Shown here one piece after another: positions 1-8,900 of a stretch of DNA of 16,755 nt. The DNA is taken from NCBI GenBank assembly GCA_009936765.1, contig JAACDL010000198.1, positions 1 through 16,755 on the forward strand, written 5' to 3'. Each line of letters begins with the position of its first letter. The first letter of the stretch is position 1. Source of the DNA: Methanobacteriota archaeon (GTDB lineage: Archaea > Thermoplasmatota > Poseidoniia > Poseidoniales > Poseidoniaceae). Both the position numbers and the translations under genes were made by a program. The notes beneath the pieces were generated by a model. That model was not told the DNA's origin. It ran no database searches and saw only the letters and a list, made by a program, of their open reading frames with translations.

Positions 1-22
1 ACCACCACTTGCAGGCCAACCG

Positions 23-463
23 ATGAGTCTGACGGAGTTGCTTGATGAAATGGCATTATTGGCAATACCTGATGGTTCGAAAGTTGTTACAATCGAAGAA
101 GCGAGAAATGAATTGCCTCTAGCAAAGAAATTACTGTATTCTTTACAGGCCCTACAAGATCAGGCTCACGACTTAACTGAAGAGCTAGAAGTGCTTGTAG
201 AAGAATTACCTCCTCATGATGAACACGTGGCTGAAGTCGCCGAACAATTAGGCGACTTGGTAAAAGAATGGCAAGGAATTGGGGACTCTCTTGAAAAATT
301 AGGTGCTAGAATAGCTGGATTTGACCCAGGGCACCTTGAATGGCATGGCGTAGTCGACGGCTATCTTGTCCTATACTCTTGGTCTGAAGGTGAAGAAGAC
401 ATTGAGTGGTGGCATCCTCTTGATACTGGCATCAACGGCCGCAGACCTCTTGTTGAAGCATGA
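23..463 (+). CDS. DUF2203-like acidic protein
   Basis: Function unknown. The 146-residue product has the two hallmarks of the DUF2203 family as I know it. An N-terminal 'T-x-E-E-A' helix start at about residues 23-27 leads into a long charged, probably coiled-coil helical hairpin (about 30-95). A C-terminal segment (about 108-143) reads as 'W-x-x-GEEDIEWWHPLDTGINGRRPL', matching the family's 'cWrlGEpeI-x-xWHeLDaGfaGRxP' ending. It is soluble: no signal peptide or membrane segment is seen. The start is the first ATG in frame, with no Shine-Dalgarno site in the 22 bases visible upstream. It ends 6 bases before the GTG, or 12 before the ATG, of the cobalamin adenosyltransferase gene, so the two are probably one operon. 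That does not by itself show a role in B12 metabolism. The family call is from remembered motif resemblance only. Confidence 0.72.
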   Translation: MSLTELLDEMALLAIPDGSKVVTIEEARNELPLAKKLLYSLQALQDQAHDLTEELEVLVEELPPHDEHVAEVAEQLGDLVKEWQGIGDSLEKLGARIAGFDPGHLEWHGVVDGYLVLYSWSEGEEDIEWWHPLDTGINGRRPLVEA

Positions 464-475
464 CCTCGGGTGCAC

Positions 476-1135
476 ATGGTCCGAATCACGAAGGTGCATA
501 CCGGCGGCGGCGATTTAGGTGAAACTTCACTAGTCGATGGTAGCAGAGTTCCAAAGAGTGACGCTCGTATTGAAATTGTAGGAACATGCGACGAGGTTAA
601 CGCATTGTTAGGTGTGGCATTAATGGAATCCAATCGTATTCCGGAGACACATCCAGATGGTGGTGAAAGAATAACCGTACGCCGCGTAAAAGGAGTGTGT
701 TCGGAGGCCTTAGGTCGTCTACAAAGTGAATTATTCGATTTAGGGGCTGAACTAGCCTGTCCTCCAGAACAGATTCCAGAATATATGGTATTGTTAGACC
801 AAAATGATTCAGATCGCTTGTGTGAAGAAATGGACGCTTGGAATGAAGAACTTCAACCGCTTGAGAGTTTCATTCTTCCAACAGGAACCGGGCCCGTTGC
901 AGCAATGCACCTGGCAAGGACAGTTACTAGGCGACTAGAAAGGGCGATGGTTGGAATTAAGGATGAAATGCGACCACTAACTTTGCAATACGTAAACCGT
1001 CTTTCAGATTGGTTGTTTATTCTGACCCGTTGGGTTTCATTCAGACTCGGAGAAGATGAGAGTCTATGGGTTCCTAAAGGCAAGAGAGGTAGCGGAACTG
1101 CTGACTTAACTCGAAGACAGAATGCTAACCGGTAA
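476..1135 (+). CDS. PduO-type ATP:cob(I)alamin adenosyltransferase
   Basis: Transfers the adenosyl group of ATP to cob(I)alamin, giving adenosylcobalamin, in the cytoplasm. The 219-residue product has the family signatures in order. The N-terminal phosphate-binding loop is T-G-G-G-D-L-G-E-T-S-L (residues 9-19), followed by the G-x-R-V-x-K-x-D-x-R-x-E-x-x-G-x-x-D-E-x-N block. Then come the 'FILPTGTGPVAAMHLART' segment with 'RRLERAM', and the 'YVNRLSDWLFILTRW' helix near the C terminus that lines the active site in PduO/MMAB enzymes. I chose ATG 476; an in-frame GTG at 470 would add two residues. Having this enzyme implies use of adenosylcobalamin by some mutase or reductase that is not in the window. 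The stop codon abuts the stop of the convergent Nudix gene with no spacer. Confidence 0.93.
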   Translation: MVRITKVHTGGGDLGETSLVDGSRVPKSDARIEIVGTCDEVNALLGVALMESNRIPETHPDGGERITVRRVKGVCSEALGRLQSELFDLGAELACPPEQIPEYMVLLDQNDSDRLCEEMDAWNEELQPLESFILPTGTGPVAAMHLARTVTRRLERAMVGIKDEMRPLTLQYVNRLSDWLFILTRWVSFRLGEDESLWVPKGKRGSGTADLTRRQNANR

Positions 1136-1155
1136 TCAATCCTTTCCGATTGATT
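1134..1155. terminator. Inverted repeat across the convergent stop codons
   Basis: AATCAATC (1134-1141) and GATTGATT (1148-1155) are perfect 8-base arms around a 6-base pyrimidine loop. The element overlaps the TAA of the adenosyltransferase gene and the TGA of the Nudix gene on the other strand. It could mark or stabilise transcript ends in both directions. Archaeal termination usually relies on U-tracts, and no long one follows, so the terminator role is inferred. Confidence 0.35.
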
Positions 1156-1582
1156 TCATGTGAGCGTGTGCTGCAGCCAATACTCCTTGACTCTCATGAT
1201 GGGTGAGTTGTTTCATAGCACTCTCCCATTCTAACCATAAATGTTCACTGTGTTCATGACTAATCTTGACAGCCATAGTTTCAGTTTCTGCAATATACCA
1301 GAAAACTTGTTTATCGATTCTCTTACCTTTGTGGCGGAAATCGTAAGCGGTTCGATATTCGAATCCGTCTACAAATTCAATATCTGTAATGCCAGTTTCT
1401 TCTCCTAATTCACGACCAGCAGTGGCCTTTCTATCAGCATCTGAATCTTCTACGTGGCCTTTAGGGAAATCCCAGTGGCCTTGCGGATATTGCAGTAACA
1501 AGATGGAGCCAAAATTGACCAAAACCACTCCGCACGAGGTTTCCATGGTGTCATTGGCCCGACTTCCCATTGATAGCCCCAT
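1136..1582 (-). CDS. Nudix hydrolase, Ap4A-hydrolase-like
   Basis: Probably cleaves a nucleoside diphosphate-linked compound; diadenosine tetraphosphate is one possibility. The central part reads 'YPQGHWDFPKGHVEDSD', then R-K-A-T-A-G-R-E-L-G-E-E-T-G-I. The 'WDFPKGHVE' lead-in is typical of MutT/Ap4A-type enzymes, and the metal-binding R-E-x-x-E-E core is intact. The Nudix box has 24 residues from its first Gly to its last hydrophobic, one more than the G-x5-E-x7-REUxEExGU consensus, and the first Glu position is Asp or shifted. The longest start is used here (148 aa). ATG at 1570, or at 1546 (product beginning METSCGVVLV), fits the usual domain start as well or better. It diverges from the DHH phosphoesterase gene and converges on the adenosyltransferase gene. 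Confidence 0.88.
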   Translation of the reverse strand: MGLSMGSRANDTMETSCGVVLVNFGSILLLQYPQGHWDFPKGHVEDSDADRKATAGRELGEETGITDIEFVDGFEYRTAYDFRHKGKRIDKQVFWYIAETETMAVKISHEHSEHLWLEWESAMKQLTHHESQGVLAAAHAHMKSIGKD

Positions 1583-1595
1583 CGCTTCAGATTCA

Positions 1596-1604
1596 CCCTA
1601 TACC
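1596..1604. promoter_or_regulatory. Possible shared TATA element, Nudix/DHH divergent pair
   Basis: The only TATA-like core between the divergent genes is CCTATACC, with a self-complementary TATA at 1599-1602. About 27 bases to the right lies just before the ATG at 1635; about 27 bases to the left lies just before the ATG at 1570. That spacing would give near-leaderless transcripts in both directions. Inferred from spacing only. Confidence 0.25.
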
Positions 1605-1634
1605 TTCATGTCTTGGACACTCTCGCCGGTTGTC

Positions 1635-2624
1635 ATGTCACCTTTGGACGGGATACAGAGAGTCGTCGCCGACTCAGATTTAGATGGTCTAATGGCGGCT
1701 GCAGTTCTCAAGGCAAGTAAACCTGAAATGGAAATCCATTTTGCTCACCCTGCATTACTTAGAATGGGAAATATCGACCACTTAATTGATAGAAATACTG
1801 CAATCTGCGATTTGCCATTCCATCCAGATTGCGGATTATACTTAGATCACCATCTAACCAACCGCCCTTCTCCTGAAGAACAAGTTGTATTCGAAGAAAA
1901 AGGCGGTATTTGTCATTGGAGAGACACTCCTTCTGCTGCTAGGGCAGCGTATGATTTACTGAAAGATGAGTTAGACCTATCACATTTAGAAGAAATTATG
2001 CCAATCGTAGATGCTCTCGATTCTGGCGGAATTACACTAAACGAATTCGTTGAAGACGGCCCTGTAATGCGCCTTTCTCGCTCATTATCTATGTCTGACC
2101 CAGACCATATGCAAGTAGTAATGAATCAATTTGCTACAGGCGTGCCCTTAGACCAAATCTTAGATAGCCACAAGGAAAGGTTGGATAAATTGGGTTCAGA
2201 AAGAGGCGAACAATCTGTAATTGTCCAGGAGCGCACCTCAATAATAGACGGTTTAGCAATATGTGATTTGAGCGGAACTGGAATGCGTAGTAATGGATAC
2301 CTAATCACGTCTTTAGCAGGACCAGAAGCTCTAGCATGCTGCGTTATTCATGGATATATTGACGGCACAATTGAAGACTCCAGTAGGCCAGCGTTAGGGG
2401 CTTCATTCTATGCTAATTCGTTTCGTGATGAATCTAATCCCTTTGATTTGTCAATGCTTGCGACACTTCTAGATGAAACAGGCGGAGGCCATGCAAACGC
2501 TTGCGGCTGTAGGGTGCAACCAGCCGATGGTACTAATCGGAAATTGGTTGACGGAGATAAAGAATACAATCTCGAGCAGTGGATGAGTCTGTGGAAGCAC
2601 AGAGAAAGCAAAATGCTTCGTTAA
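1635..2624 (+). CDS. DHH/DHHA1-family (RecJ-like) phosphoesterase
   Basis: A metal-dependent phosphoesterase of the DHH superfamily, which includes RecJ-like exonucleases, nanoRNases and cyclic dinucleotide phosphodiesterases. The 329-residue product has motif I as D13-S-D15-L-D17-G, a further Asp at 59 ('CDLPFHPD'), the name-giving D71-H72-H73 and the 'VDALD' motif (D126, D129). The C-terminal DHHA1 domain carries G283-G-G-H286 ('ETGGGHANACGCRV'). No membrane segment is seen, so it is cytoplasmic. I place the start at ATG 1635, directly before the domain. An in-frame ATG at 1608 would add nine residues, and the frame stays open back to 1389, but that part lies antisense to the Nudix gene. 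No extra RNA-binding domain is visible, so exonuclease, oligoribonuclease and cyclic-dinucleotide roles cannot be told apart. Confidence 0.88.
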   Translation: MSPLDGIQRVVADSDLDGLMAAAVLKASKPEMEIHFAHPALLRMGNIDHLIDRNTAICDLPFHPDCGLYLDHHLTNRPSPEEQVVFEEKGGICHWRDTPSAARAAYDLLKDELDLSHLEEIMPIVDALDSGGITLNEFVEDGPVMRLSRSLSMSDPDHMQVVMNQFATGVPLDQILDSHKERLDKLGSERGEQSVIVQERTSIIDGLAICDLSGTGMRSNGYLITSLAGPEALACCVIHGYIDGTIEDSSRPALGASFYANSFRDESNPFDLSMLATLLDETGGGHANACGCRVQPADGTNRKLVDGDKEYNLEQWMSLWKHRESKMLR

Positions 2625-2657
2625 TACATCAAAGTTAATACACTTCGACATATTAAC
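2620..2657. repeat. GTTAATA repeat cluster before the lipoprotein gene
   Basis: GTTAATACA occurs twice as a direct repeat (2620-2628 and 2634-2642). TATTAAC (2651-2657) is the exact inverse of GTTAATA and forms 7-base arms with the second copy around a 10-base loop. The cluster runs from the end of the DHH gene to just before the lipoprotein ATG at 2664. It could be an operator, a transcript-end hairpin or part of the promoter. Confidence 0.45.
2631..2642 (+). promoter_or_regulatory. Candidate archaeal promoter of the lipoprotein gene
   Basis: AAAGTTAATACA places an AT-rich TATA-like core centred about 27 bases before the ATG at 2664, the distance expected for a leaderless archaeal transcript, with an A-rich stretch upstream as a possible BRE. 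It coincides with the second GTTAATACA repeat. Spacing-based inference. Confidence 0.33.
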
Positions 2658-2663
2658 AAGACC

Positions 2664-3128
2664 ATGAATAAATCAAAGATATTCAAAGTTTTATTGCTGG
2701 CTGCTACACTATTACTGGCAGGATGCACAGGCGACGCAGAAGAAGAAGAAGAATTAGCACCTTCCGATGATGGCGGTGAATTGTCTACATATTCGTTTGA
2801 GGGTTCAGACTCTGCTCAAGACAATTCAGTGAATGGCGGGGACGAGTTACTTCTAGTCGTGCTGGATTACGGTGACGCAATAAGTTGGGCATCAGTTGAA
2901 GTCACAATTTCAGTCAACGACGAGGCGCCTATGATATGTGAACCAAACGATTCATCGGCATCTTGCACCTATGACCATGACGCCGACCAAGAATGGAATG
3001 TAGGGGACGAAATTATGATTTCAGAGGGTCAAAACGATTTATGTTCAGAAGAATGTGATATTGCTGTGACAATTAAAAACAAACAGGAATCTAAGATTTT
3101 GGATTCGTTTGAAGTTTTAGCGAGTTAA
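2664..3128 (+). CDS. Small secreted lipoprotein, function unknown
   Basis: A 154-residue exported protein. It has a short basic N terminus, a hydrophobic core and a clear lipobox, L18-A-G-C21, so it is probably lipid-anchored at Cys21 on the outer face of the membrane. An acidic D/E-rich tether follows (about 22-60), then a compact domain (about 60-154) with alternating hydrophobic residues suggesting beta strands. Four cysteines (92, 101, 127, 131) could form two disulfides. The C-terminal 'W-N-V-G-D-E-I-x-I-S ... V-T-I-K' pattern loosely recalls the beta domain of archaeal pilin-like surface proteins, but I do not assign a family. It follows the DHH gene by 39 bases and is separated by a repeat cluster that may hold its own promoter, so co-transcription is uncertain. 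Confidence 0.78.
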   Translation: MNKSKIFKVLLLAATLLLAGCTGDAEEEEELAPSDDGGELSTYSFEGSDSAQDNSVNGGDELLLVVLDYGDAISWASVEVTISVNDEAPMICEPNDSSASCTYDHDADQEWNVGDEIMISEGQNDLCSEECDIAVTIKNKQESKILDSFEVLAS

Positions 3129-3220
3129 ATTCCAGGATTGGAAGCATTTCACGTACAACTATGTGCTCATCGAGTTAGGTATTTGAAATTGCTAATGGTG
3201 TACACGGATACAACCATCAA

Positions 3221-3233
3221 CTGAAATAGTATG
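3221..3233 (+). promoter_or_regulatory. Weak candidate promoter of the RND exporter gene
   Basis: CTGAAATAGTATG is the most TATA-like stretch in the 121-base gap between the lipoprotein and exporter genes. It lies about 18-29 bases before the ATG at 3250, and its GAAA could serve as a BRE. The core is poor, and nothing else of note was seen in this gap. Confidence 0.2.
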
Positions 3234-3249
3234 TTTCTAGCGGCCAGCC

Positions 3250-5574
3250 ATGGAAGGTGTGACTGACCCTAAGATGCTTGAAGGCCGAGCCTTCTACAAG
3301 TTAGGAGAGTTCACTTTTGACCATCGAAAGAAGGTACTGGTCATTGGAATCCTTGCATGTATGGCCATGGCATCCCTGATGATTATGGGTCCGAATTGGG
3401 CAGAATCTTGGGGGGAGGGCGACCTCGAATCAATGAATGCAGCCAGGATATATGATGATGCATTTACCTCAGATGAAGGCTCTCAATCTTTTACCTACCT
3501 CGTATATCACCCTACTCTGGACGACAATTCTACCGAATGGCAGGACTCAGTCATCGAAGCTTTGAGTCCCTTTTCTAACCTTGATGATGTGACCATAGAA
3601 TATTCATGGGACAAAACAGATGACGAGAGAAGCCAATTTATTTATCCAGATGGTGATGGTTTTTGGGCAAAGAATGTCGTAACCATCAACCTAGAACGCA
3701 CTCTAGCCAAGGAGTTGTATGCTGAGAATTGGGAAGATGTAGAAATCGATGGTGATTTTGAGACATGGCGCACAGGCGGAGTTGCAATTGATGTCATATT
3801 CGATAAGAGGATTCAGGATGATTTGATTACGGCAGAATTGGTATCGGGGCCATTATCTCTGATTATTCTACTGATCGTTTTCGGAACAATCATTGCAGCA
3901 TTATTGCCAATAGGAATTGCGTTCTTGACTGTCCTTTCAGCAATGGGTATCACAATTTGGTTATCGAATGTTACCGATGTTACCCAATATGCTGTGAATA
4001 TTATCTCTTTGATTGGAATAGGAGTCTCAATTGATTATTCGTTATTTATGGTCGACCGATTCCGTGAAGAAATGCATAGAGGTCACGACATTAGAACATC
4101 TACTGCAATGACAGTTGCTACTGCTGGTAAAGCTGTATTCTTCAGCGGAGTGACAGTTGGAATCGGGTTAATGGGAATGCTATTCTTCGAGAATACAGGC
4201 ATTCCAAGTCTGGGCATTGGAGGTACGTTAGCAGTATCGGTTGCTATGATTTATTCTCTGGTCGTTTTACCTTCCATACTTGCTATGCTTGGTTCTAGAG
4301 TTAGCGATGGGTGGAAACTACCTTTCTCATTTAAGACCGAAAATGATGCCGAGGATGGCATTTGGTCTAGGATTGCAAAGACTGTAATGGACCGTCCTTG
4401 GACGGTTCTTATCCCTACGCTAATCATTCTTCTTGGAGCAGGGTTACCCTTCTTCCAAGCAGAATTCTCGATGGCTTCTAGAGATGCTTTGCCTCCAGAC
4501 GATGAAACTCGTGTTGGGTATGAGCACTTAGACGAAATATGGCCTGAAAGTGCAGCAAACTCAGCATTGATTGTTATTGACTTCGATGGAGAAGATCCAC
4601 TTGATGAAACTAACATTCGACAGATGTATCGTTGGGGCAATGAACAAATCAACGACTCAAGAGTACTCGATGGATTTGGTTACGCCTTAGGCCCTGTCCC
4701 TGGGATGTCGGAGGATGCCGTAGTAGATTTTTGGCAAAGTGAGGAATTAAGTCCACAAATGAATGCTACAAGAGAGTACCTTCGAGAACAATTTTTAGCG
4801 AATAGTACAACCTATTTCGTCTTCTCTTTAGATGGTCCAATGACTGGAGTAGATAGCAGAGAGTTCGTAAGTCAAATACGTAACGAAAGAGGACCTTTGG
4901 TAGATGAACTGGTCATTGGCGAAAGCGGTTCTCTCCAAGTGGCAGGGTTTGCAGCATACAGCTTAGACACACTCGATGCGATTGTGGACAATCTGCCTAT
5001 CGCTTTGGCTTTCATCTTCATCTCTACAATTGTACTTATTTTCATACAAGTTCGTAGTGTAATAATTCCAATTAAAGCAATTGTAATGAATATTCTTTCA
5101 ATCTCTGCATCATTCGGAATGCTAGTATTCGTATTCCAATGGGGATATGGGGCAGAATTGCTGAACTTTACGCCACAACCTATTGAAGCAACCAACCCCG
5201 TAATCATGTTCTGTATCGTATTCGGGTTATCCATGGACTATGAGGTGCTAATGCTTTCTAGGATTCATGAGGAATGGGCAAGGACTGGAGATAACACCTT
5301 AGCGGTAGCAAATGGACTTCAAAGAACAGGGAGATTAATCACGGGCGCTGCGGCAATCATGGTTGTCGTGTTCAGCGCATTCGGTTTATCATCAGTGATA
5401 ATTTTGAAACAGATTGGATTGGGTCTCGCTCTTGCAATTTTGATAGATGCTACCATTGTTAGAGCACTTGTGGTTCCGGCTACAATGAGGCTCATGGGTA
5501 AGTGGAACTGGTGGAGCCCGAAGTGGCTTGGCGGTTCAAATAACGCTGAAGATATAGAGAAATCCGAGGAATGA
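3250..5574 (+). CDS. MMPL/RND-superfamily exporter
   Basis: A proton- or sodium-driven integral membrane exporter of the MMPL/HAE3 branch of the RND superfamily; substrate unknown, possibly lipids or other hydrophobic compounds. The 774-residue product shows the internal duplication of the family. Each half has one membrane helix (about 28-49 and 383-404), a large external domain, and a five-helix bundle (about 197-350 and 579-760). The paired coupling motifs are both present: 'GIGVSIDYSLFMVDRFREE' with D262-Y263, and 'FGLSMDYEVLMLSRIHEEW' with D663-Y664. The latter is close to the canonical MmpL helix-10 motif. Length is normal. The start is ATG 3250; Met10 is an alternative. No adaptor or partner gene lies beside it. 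The last 39 bases overlap, on the other strand, the end of the DUF4079-like gene. Confidence 0.92.
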   Translation: MEGVTDPKMLEGRAFYKLGEFTFDHRKKVLVIGILACMAMASLMIMGPNWAESWGEGDLESMNAARIYDDAFTSDEGSQSFTYLVYHPTLDDNSTEWQDSVIEALSPFSNLDDVTIEYSWDKTDDERSQFIYPDGDGFWAKNVVTINLERTLAKELYAENWEDVEIDGDFETWRTGGVAIDVIFDKRIQDDLITAELVSGPLSLIILLIVFGTIIAALLPIGIAFLTVLSAMGITIWLSNVTDVTQYAVNIISLIGIGVSIDYSLFMVDRFREEMHRGHDIRTSTAMTVATAGKAVFFSGVTVGIGLMGMLFFENTGIPSLGIGGTLAVSVAMIYSLVVLPSILAMLGSRVSDGWKLPFSFKTENDAEDGIWSRIAKTVMDRPWTVLIPTLIILLGAGLPFFQAEFSMASRDALPPDDETRVGYEHLDEIWPESAANSALIVIDFDGEDPLDETNIRQMYRWGNEQINDSRVLDGFGYALGPVPGMSEDAVVDFWQSEELSPQMNATREYLREQFLANSTTYFVFSLDGPMTGVDSREFVSQIRNERGPLVDELVIGESGSLQVAGFAAYSLDTLDAIVDNLPIALAFIFISTIVLIFIQVRSVIIPIKAIVMNILSISASFGMLVFVFQWGYGAELLNFTPQPIEATNPVIMFCIVFGLSMDYEVLMLSRIHEEWARTGDNTLAVANGLQRTGRLITGAAAIMVVVFSAFGLSSVIILKQIGLGLALAILIDATIVRALVVPATMRLMGKWNWWSPKWLGGSNNAEDIEKSEE

Positions 5575-5958
5575 GTGGAAGAACATCACAGCAATTAGCA
5601 GATCAGCAGCCCTTCCGTGCTTCTTTCTGGTAACTCTGTCTTTGCGGGATTTCCTTCCCCATCTTGCTGTTATCCAAAGCAGAGTTATTCCTAGAGGACC
5701 TGTGAATCCATGTAAGCTTCCAGGGATTAACCCTAATCCCGTGTACCATCTTGCAACAAATGCAATCATAACAGAAATAATTGCAGCCAGCAATATCCTT
5801 TCCCCGACCTTTTCGTGTCGCTCAATTTCCTCTCGGCGGGACTCACCTTTCAATTCGTGACTTTTACGTTTCCAGCCGTATTGCCACCACATCCAAGCAA
5901 GTATTGCAACCGCTGTAATGGGGTGCAGCAACAGGATAATGGTGTTGAGCGCCTCCAT
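5536..5958 (-). CDS. Small four-helix membrane protein, DUF4079-like
   Basis: A 140-residue integral membrane protein of unknown function. Four hydrophobic helices are visible (near residues 5-24, 53-70, 82-96 and 119-138). Histidines sit in positions that recall b-type cytochrome-like families: 'LHPITAV' in helix 1, 'ERHEKVGER' before helix 2, 'LHGFTGPLGI' before helix 3 and 'FFHSFLG' in helix 4. The pattern 'HP ... H-x-x-x-G ... H-x-x-x-G' resembles DUF4079 and cytochrome b561-like proteins, so heme binding is possible but not shown. Basic loops (KRK, KSRKDRVTRKKH) indicate cytoplasmic faces. The start is ATG 5958; a TTG at 5961 would add one residue. It diverges from the PIN-domain gene by about 24 bases and overlaps the exporter gene by 39 bases tail to tail. 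Confidence 0.75.
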   Translation of the reverse strand: MEALNTIILLLHPITAVAILAWMWWQYGWKRKSHELKGESRREEIERHEKVGERILLAAIISVMIAFVARWYTGLGLIPGSLHGFTGPLGITLLWITARWGRKSRKDRVTRKKHGRAADLLIAVMFFHSFLGFLYIFSVI

Positions 5959-5982
5959 CAATTAGACTTGAGGGGGCTCCAC

Positions 5983-8900
5983 ATGATGGATGTTTGGAAG
6001 GATTTGTCAGCCGGTGGCTCTAAAGAGGTCCGACATAGCGCCCACTTCGGAGAGGTGAAGATGTTACAGGAGAACAACCTAGCATCCTGTCTCAATTCAG
6101 GGATGAAAGAGAATCTCCCTCCCGCTACTCGCCAAAGAATCGTTACCAAAACGCCAGAGTGGCGTATGCTAGAGAAGCCTTGGAAATCCTTGCTTCTAAT
6201 CGCTTTGAACGAATTACAGGTTCCTAGTGACGACGATGAAAACTCTGGTCCTTCCCCTTCCATGATGAGAAGCCGCAGATCTCCACGTGGTCGCAGAACC
6301 TCACGCGGTGCGAGTGGGCCAATGGAATGGCTTCCAGAAGCAAGTGATGTTCTTCTTGATGATGGTTCTCCAATAGCGTACAGGCTGGCGGTTCTTCTGA
6401 TACGCAAGACCTTATTTGCTGATGATTGGGAAGAGACCTGGGATGAAACAGTAGACGATTTACGTAACACTGCTTCTACAGATGGCGTGCACCCTGTCTG
6501 GTCTAAAATGGCCGAATCGACTCCGATTCTTGCTCAATTTGCGGCCTTCCCACAATCTGAAGTCGCTGAGGAAGAAGAGGACTCATACGACTTAGGTGCC
6601 TCCAAAATCGACCCCTCGAACTCAAAGAGTTTGGCAAACACATTGTCAAGCTTAGAAAGCAATGTCACCAATGCAACAGTGAAAATCGCTCTTCAAAAGG
6701 CTAAGGCTCAAATTAATGGTAAAAAAGGGCTAAGGGATATTGCAGGTCTTGAAAACCTCGAAGGAGAAGCAAGTGTAGTAAGCGCTTTGTTGAATATCCA
6801 TCTAGGAAACGACGCCACAGATTCATTGAAAGAATTAGCGAAATTCGATTCCGAACTATCAGAATCTCTTACTGATTTGATTAGCCTGAGAGAAGGCACT
6901 GCAAAAGACTGGAACGCTTCACGCACTCTAACTGGAGATGACGAATTATCGATTGCTAGGAAGAAAGCAGCATGGCAAATCATGCCAGAGGAAGCCTCGG
7001 ATCTTAGTAGCGATGAACTTCAAGAAGGTTTGGAAATTGTATCCAGCACTCAACAAAGAGAGACGATTACTTGGTGGAAGTTAGCAGCCTTAGTTCGTGA
7101 AAGTTCTTCTGAAACAGCACTTGAGTTGTTGACTTCATTATCTGTCGAATCCGATGCAGATATGGCGATTTTAATGCCGCTAGTGAAGCAATTAGGGGAA
7201 GAGGCATTCGCTTGGTTAGCATCACAGATTGATAATCTAGCAGAAGAGTCACTGTCTGAGATAATTACAGATGATGAGATTAGTGTCACTCTACGCGCCG
7301 CTGCTGCAAGACTCATGCACGACAGAGGAGGCTCTGTTGGCATTGATGCATCAATCGACCTTTTCACCCGTGGTCTAGATTTGACAAGATTAGCACAGGT
7401 TCTGTTAGTTGATGAACAAAGGTGTGCAGACCACCCTTATGCAACATTGTTGGTAGCACATCTTCTACCTGCTAGCTCAAAAGGATGGGATTTTGAAACC
7501 ATAAGGGCGGCAAGAAGAAACGCATTATCGACAGTCGAAAATGCCGAGGTGCCTGGCGCATTCTCACCTGCTAGCAGAGGCCTTATTTTGATGCTCGATG
7601 GAGCGGCTCGTTCTGATGACAAGTGGGTTGTAGACACTCTTGATAAGAATGGTATCAAGGCGTTCAATAATTGTAAGCAAGCACTCAAGGACGGCGGAGA
7701 TGGCTTAGCGCATTCAAAAGTTCTTGACACATTAGCTAAGAGTGTAGAAGATGCAAATTTAAGCGACGTAGAGTCGAGATTATTCTACGCGGTAATAGAC
7801 ACTTTGCGATTGAACCGAGCGTCTTGGCTACTACAGACTGGTAAGTCGGAAAACGTTGTAACTCTTCTAGAAGGACTTCTTGCTGGAGAAGTCACCGCCA
7901 TGCCAATGATGCAAGCAGTTCGCCATCTTGTGCTTGAGTATGATATTGGGTTAGCAAACTTGGTAAGTTGGTTTCAGGAGAATGATCCGAAGTCTCCTTG
8001 GCATACCCTTGCAAGAGCAGCAGTTCATGTTAGCAACGATGACGAATTGAACGCTGCCCGCGACTACAGAAGAGCAGGCGACCACGAAGCATTCGATTAT
8101 GAACACAGAATTCTACTTCATCGCAAGGCATTGATTCACCTTGCTCACGCAGAGCAATGGTCTGAAGCAGTCGCTTTACTAGAAAAAGAACCCGCCCTTA
8201 AGTCTGCACTGACTCGCAGATTCCAATTGTACCTCAACGTATCACACAGTGCATCAAAGAAAGGCAAGGCAGATGAAGCAACTAGAATGCTGAAGAATTT
8301 CGTAAAGAGAACAGAGATGGTCAATCAAGAGGACCAGCAAGGGAATGCCCAACGCGTAGAGCGCGTCCGTCATTCAGAGGAAGAACTAGATCTTCTGAGG
8401 AACTATCCAAATTCACACCCTCGTCCTCTGCCTAGAGATCCTTTCGCTGGTAGAGTTAAGGCTGCTTTCAATACATTGCAGAGGGAAAGGAGACGCAACC
8501 GTCACACTCACGAGAATCGATATGCACAGGCAATGTTGCACGATCCTACAGGGGAAGAGATCTATGAAATCGCTCTAGAGGCATCAGCCGATAAGCCATT
8601 AGAAGGTTTGATGCTACTCGAAAGAGCCCAAAATTCTGGAAAATTCACAGTTTTAGATATCAAGAGATTAGCGGCCGCCGAGCAAGCCTTATTCGCTACT
8701 CACCGCCACAACATGCCAGTTAAGCAGCGTTCTTATCTTCGCAACCTTGCACTTTCACCACTGGTAATTGTCGATACAAATATTCTGATGGATGAACTTC
8801 AGCATCGTATTTCTGAGAAGTTAGGAATTAGCGCTGAGGCTTCTCTAGACATCAGCGGAAATGGCCAGTTCCATAGGGTCCTAAAACACAGAGCAGATGA

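Noticed and set aside
1389..1634. Upstream in-frame extension of the DHH phosphoesterase to an ATG at 1389
   Set aside because: It lies antisense to the Nudix gene, adds residues with no DHH-family character, and the domain starts directly after ATG 1635.
5815..5982. Upstream extension of the PIN-domain protein
   Set aside because: It is antisense to most of the DUF4079-like gene and looks like out-of-frame sequence; ATG 5983 has a plausible GAGGGG upstream.
5958..6470. 170-codon open frame on the minus strand
   Set aside because: Antisense shadow of the PIN-domain gene's N-terminal region; Ser-rich composition with no recognisable domain.
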